NCBI GenBank assembly: GCA_021443125.1
Contig: JABUUQ010000006.1
Location: forward strand, 2,000-7,528
Source of the DNA: Bacteroidales bacterium
Lineage (GTDB): Bacteria > Bacteroidota > Bacteroidia > Bacteroidales > P3
Length of the DNA: 5,529 nucleotides
Direction of reading: 5' to 3'
Shown one piece after another: positions 5,198 to 5,529 of the stretch; position 1 is the stretch's first letter, and every line of letters starts with the position of its first letter. The translations under genes and the position numbers were made by a program. The notes below the pieces were generated by a model, which saw nothing but the letters and a program-made list of their open reading frames with translations, was not told the origin of the DNA and made no database searches.

Positions 5198-5529
5198 ATG
5201 AAGAAAATAAATGTACTTTTATTATTATTATTAAGTTTGTTTACTACATTGCAAGCACAACAAAAGGTAGCCGGATATCAAGATGCAGATACAAATGATA
5301 TTTTGCGTCCGGAACTATTTTCATTTGATTGCAATATTTATGATTTGAAAATGTGTGATACTGGAATGTGTAGTCTACCAATAGGTGAGTATTTTACAAC
5401 TATATTTAACTATCCAATCAGTACATGGAAGGTTTCGGCTAATACCATTGATGGTACTTGGTGCTTTATTAATGATTTAGCGCAACCATATTGGTCTGAT
5501 ACAACTGTAGCAATAAAAGGTGTACTGCT
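5198..5529 (+). CDS. Unrecognised exported protein, N-terminal part only
   Basis: The reading frame is open from ATG 5198 to the right edge (110 full codons plus two bases), so the gene continues outside the window. Residues 1-20 form a clear signal peptide: KK, six consecutive Leu, then LQA with probable cleavage before QQK. The mature part has four Cys (45, 53, 58, 89), many aromatic residues and Asp/Asn, and a segment AQPYWSDTTVAIKGVL (95-110). This suggests a secreted or surface beta-rich protein. From memory, similar AQPY..D...I.G segments occur near the start of Bacteroidales proteins with a type IX secretion C-terminal domain, but the C-terminus is not visible and the family is not identified. 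Leu codons favour TTA (6 of 14) and CTA, unlike prs. The gene has its own promoter, so it need not be linked to the transporter. Confidence 0.8.
   Translation, partial: MKKINVLLLLLLSLFTTLQAQQKVAGYQDADTNDILRPELFSFDCNIYDLKMCDTGMCSLPIGEYFTTIFNYPISTWKVSANTIDGTWCFINDLAQPYWSDTTVAIKGVL

Overview
The window looks like a chromosomal segment from a low-GC member of the Bacteroidota, probably Bacteroidales. Three things point there. Promoters fit the Bacteroidota TTTG / TAnnTTTG pattern, with five candidates, one of them matching exactly at 19-nt spacing. Start codons generally lack Shine-Dalgarno sequences and sit behind A-rich or T-rich leaders. The protein families also fit. The assignment is inferred from these features, not from a database search.

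Left part, minus strand. A tRNA-Leu(CAA) gene with its own promoter and intrinsic terminator is followed by prfB (peptide chain release factor 2). RF2 is encoded in two frames joined by a +1 programmed frameshift: a CUU UGA C slippery stop lies 3 nt downstream of an internal GGAGG. Beyond the prfB stop, an unusual pair of interlocked inverted repeats (34-113) looks like a bidirectional terminator, which hints at a convergent gene just outside the left edge.

Middle, plus strand. A roughly 144-bp divergent intergenic region with phased T-tracts separates the tRNA from prs (PRPP synthetase), rplY (ribosomal protein L25, Ctc type) and pth (peptidyl-tRNA hydrolase). The prs-ctc-pth order is the one known from Bacillus subtilis. 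Here the cluster is probably split into at least two transcripts: rplY has its own promoter starting just after the prs stop, and a strong terminator separates rplY from pth. With prfB and the tRNA, the core of the window is translation (termination, decoding, 5S rRNA binding, recycling of drop-off peptidyl-tRNA) plus PRPP supply for nucleotide, His and Trp synthesis.

Right part, plus strand. A 409-residue ArsB/NhaD- or SLC13-like membrane transporter follows pth after 21 nt, probably in the same transcript. After it comes the best promoter match of the window, driving an unrecognised secreted protein that runs off the right edge. This is mostly a housekeeping region. I did not find a defence system, mobile element or CRISPR array. 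The points most worth a second look are the interlocked terminator, the SD-dependent recoding site in a genome that otherwise appears SD-poor, and the unknown exported protein at the edge.
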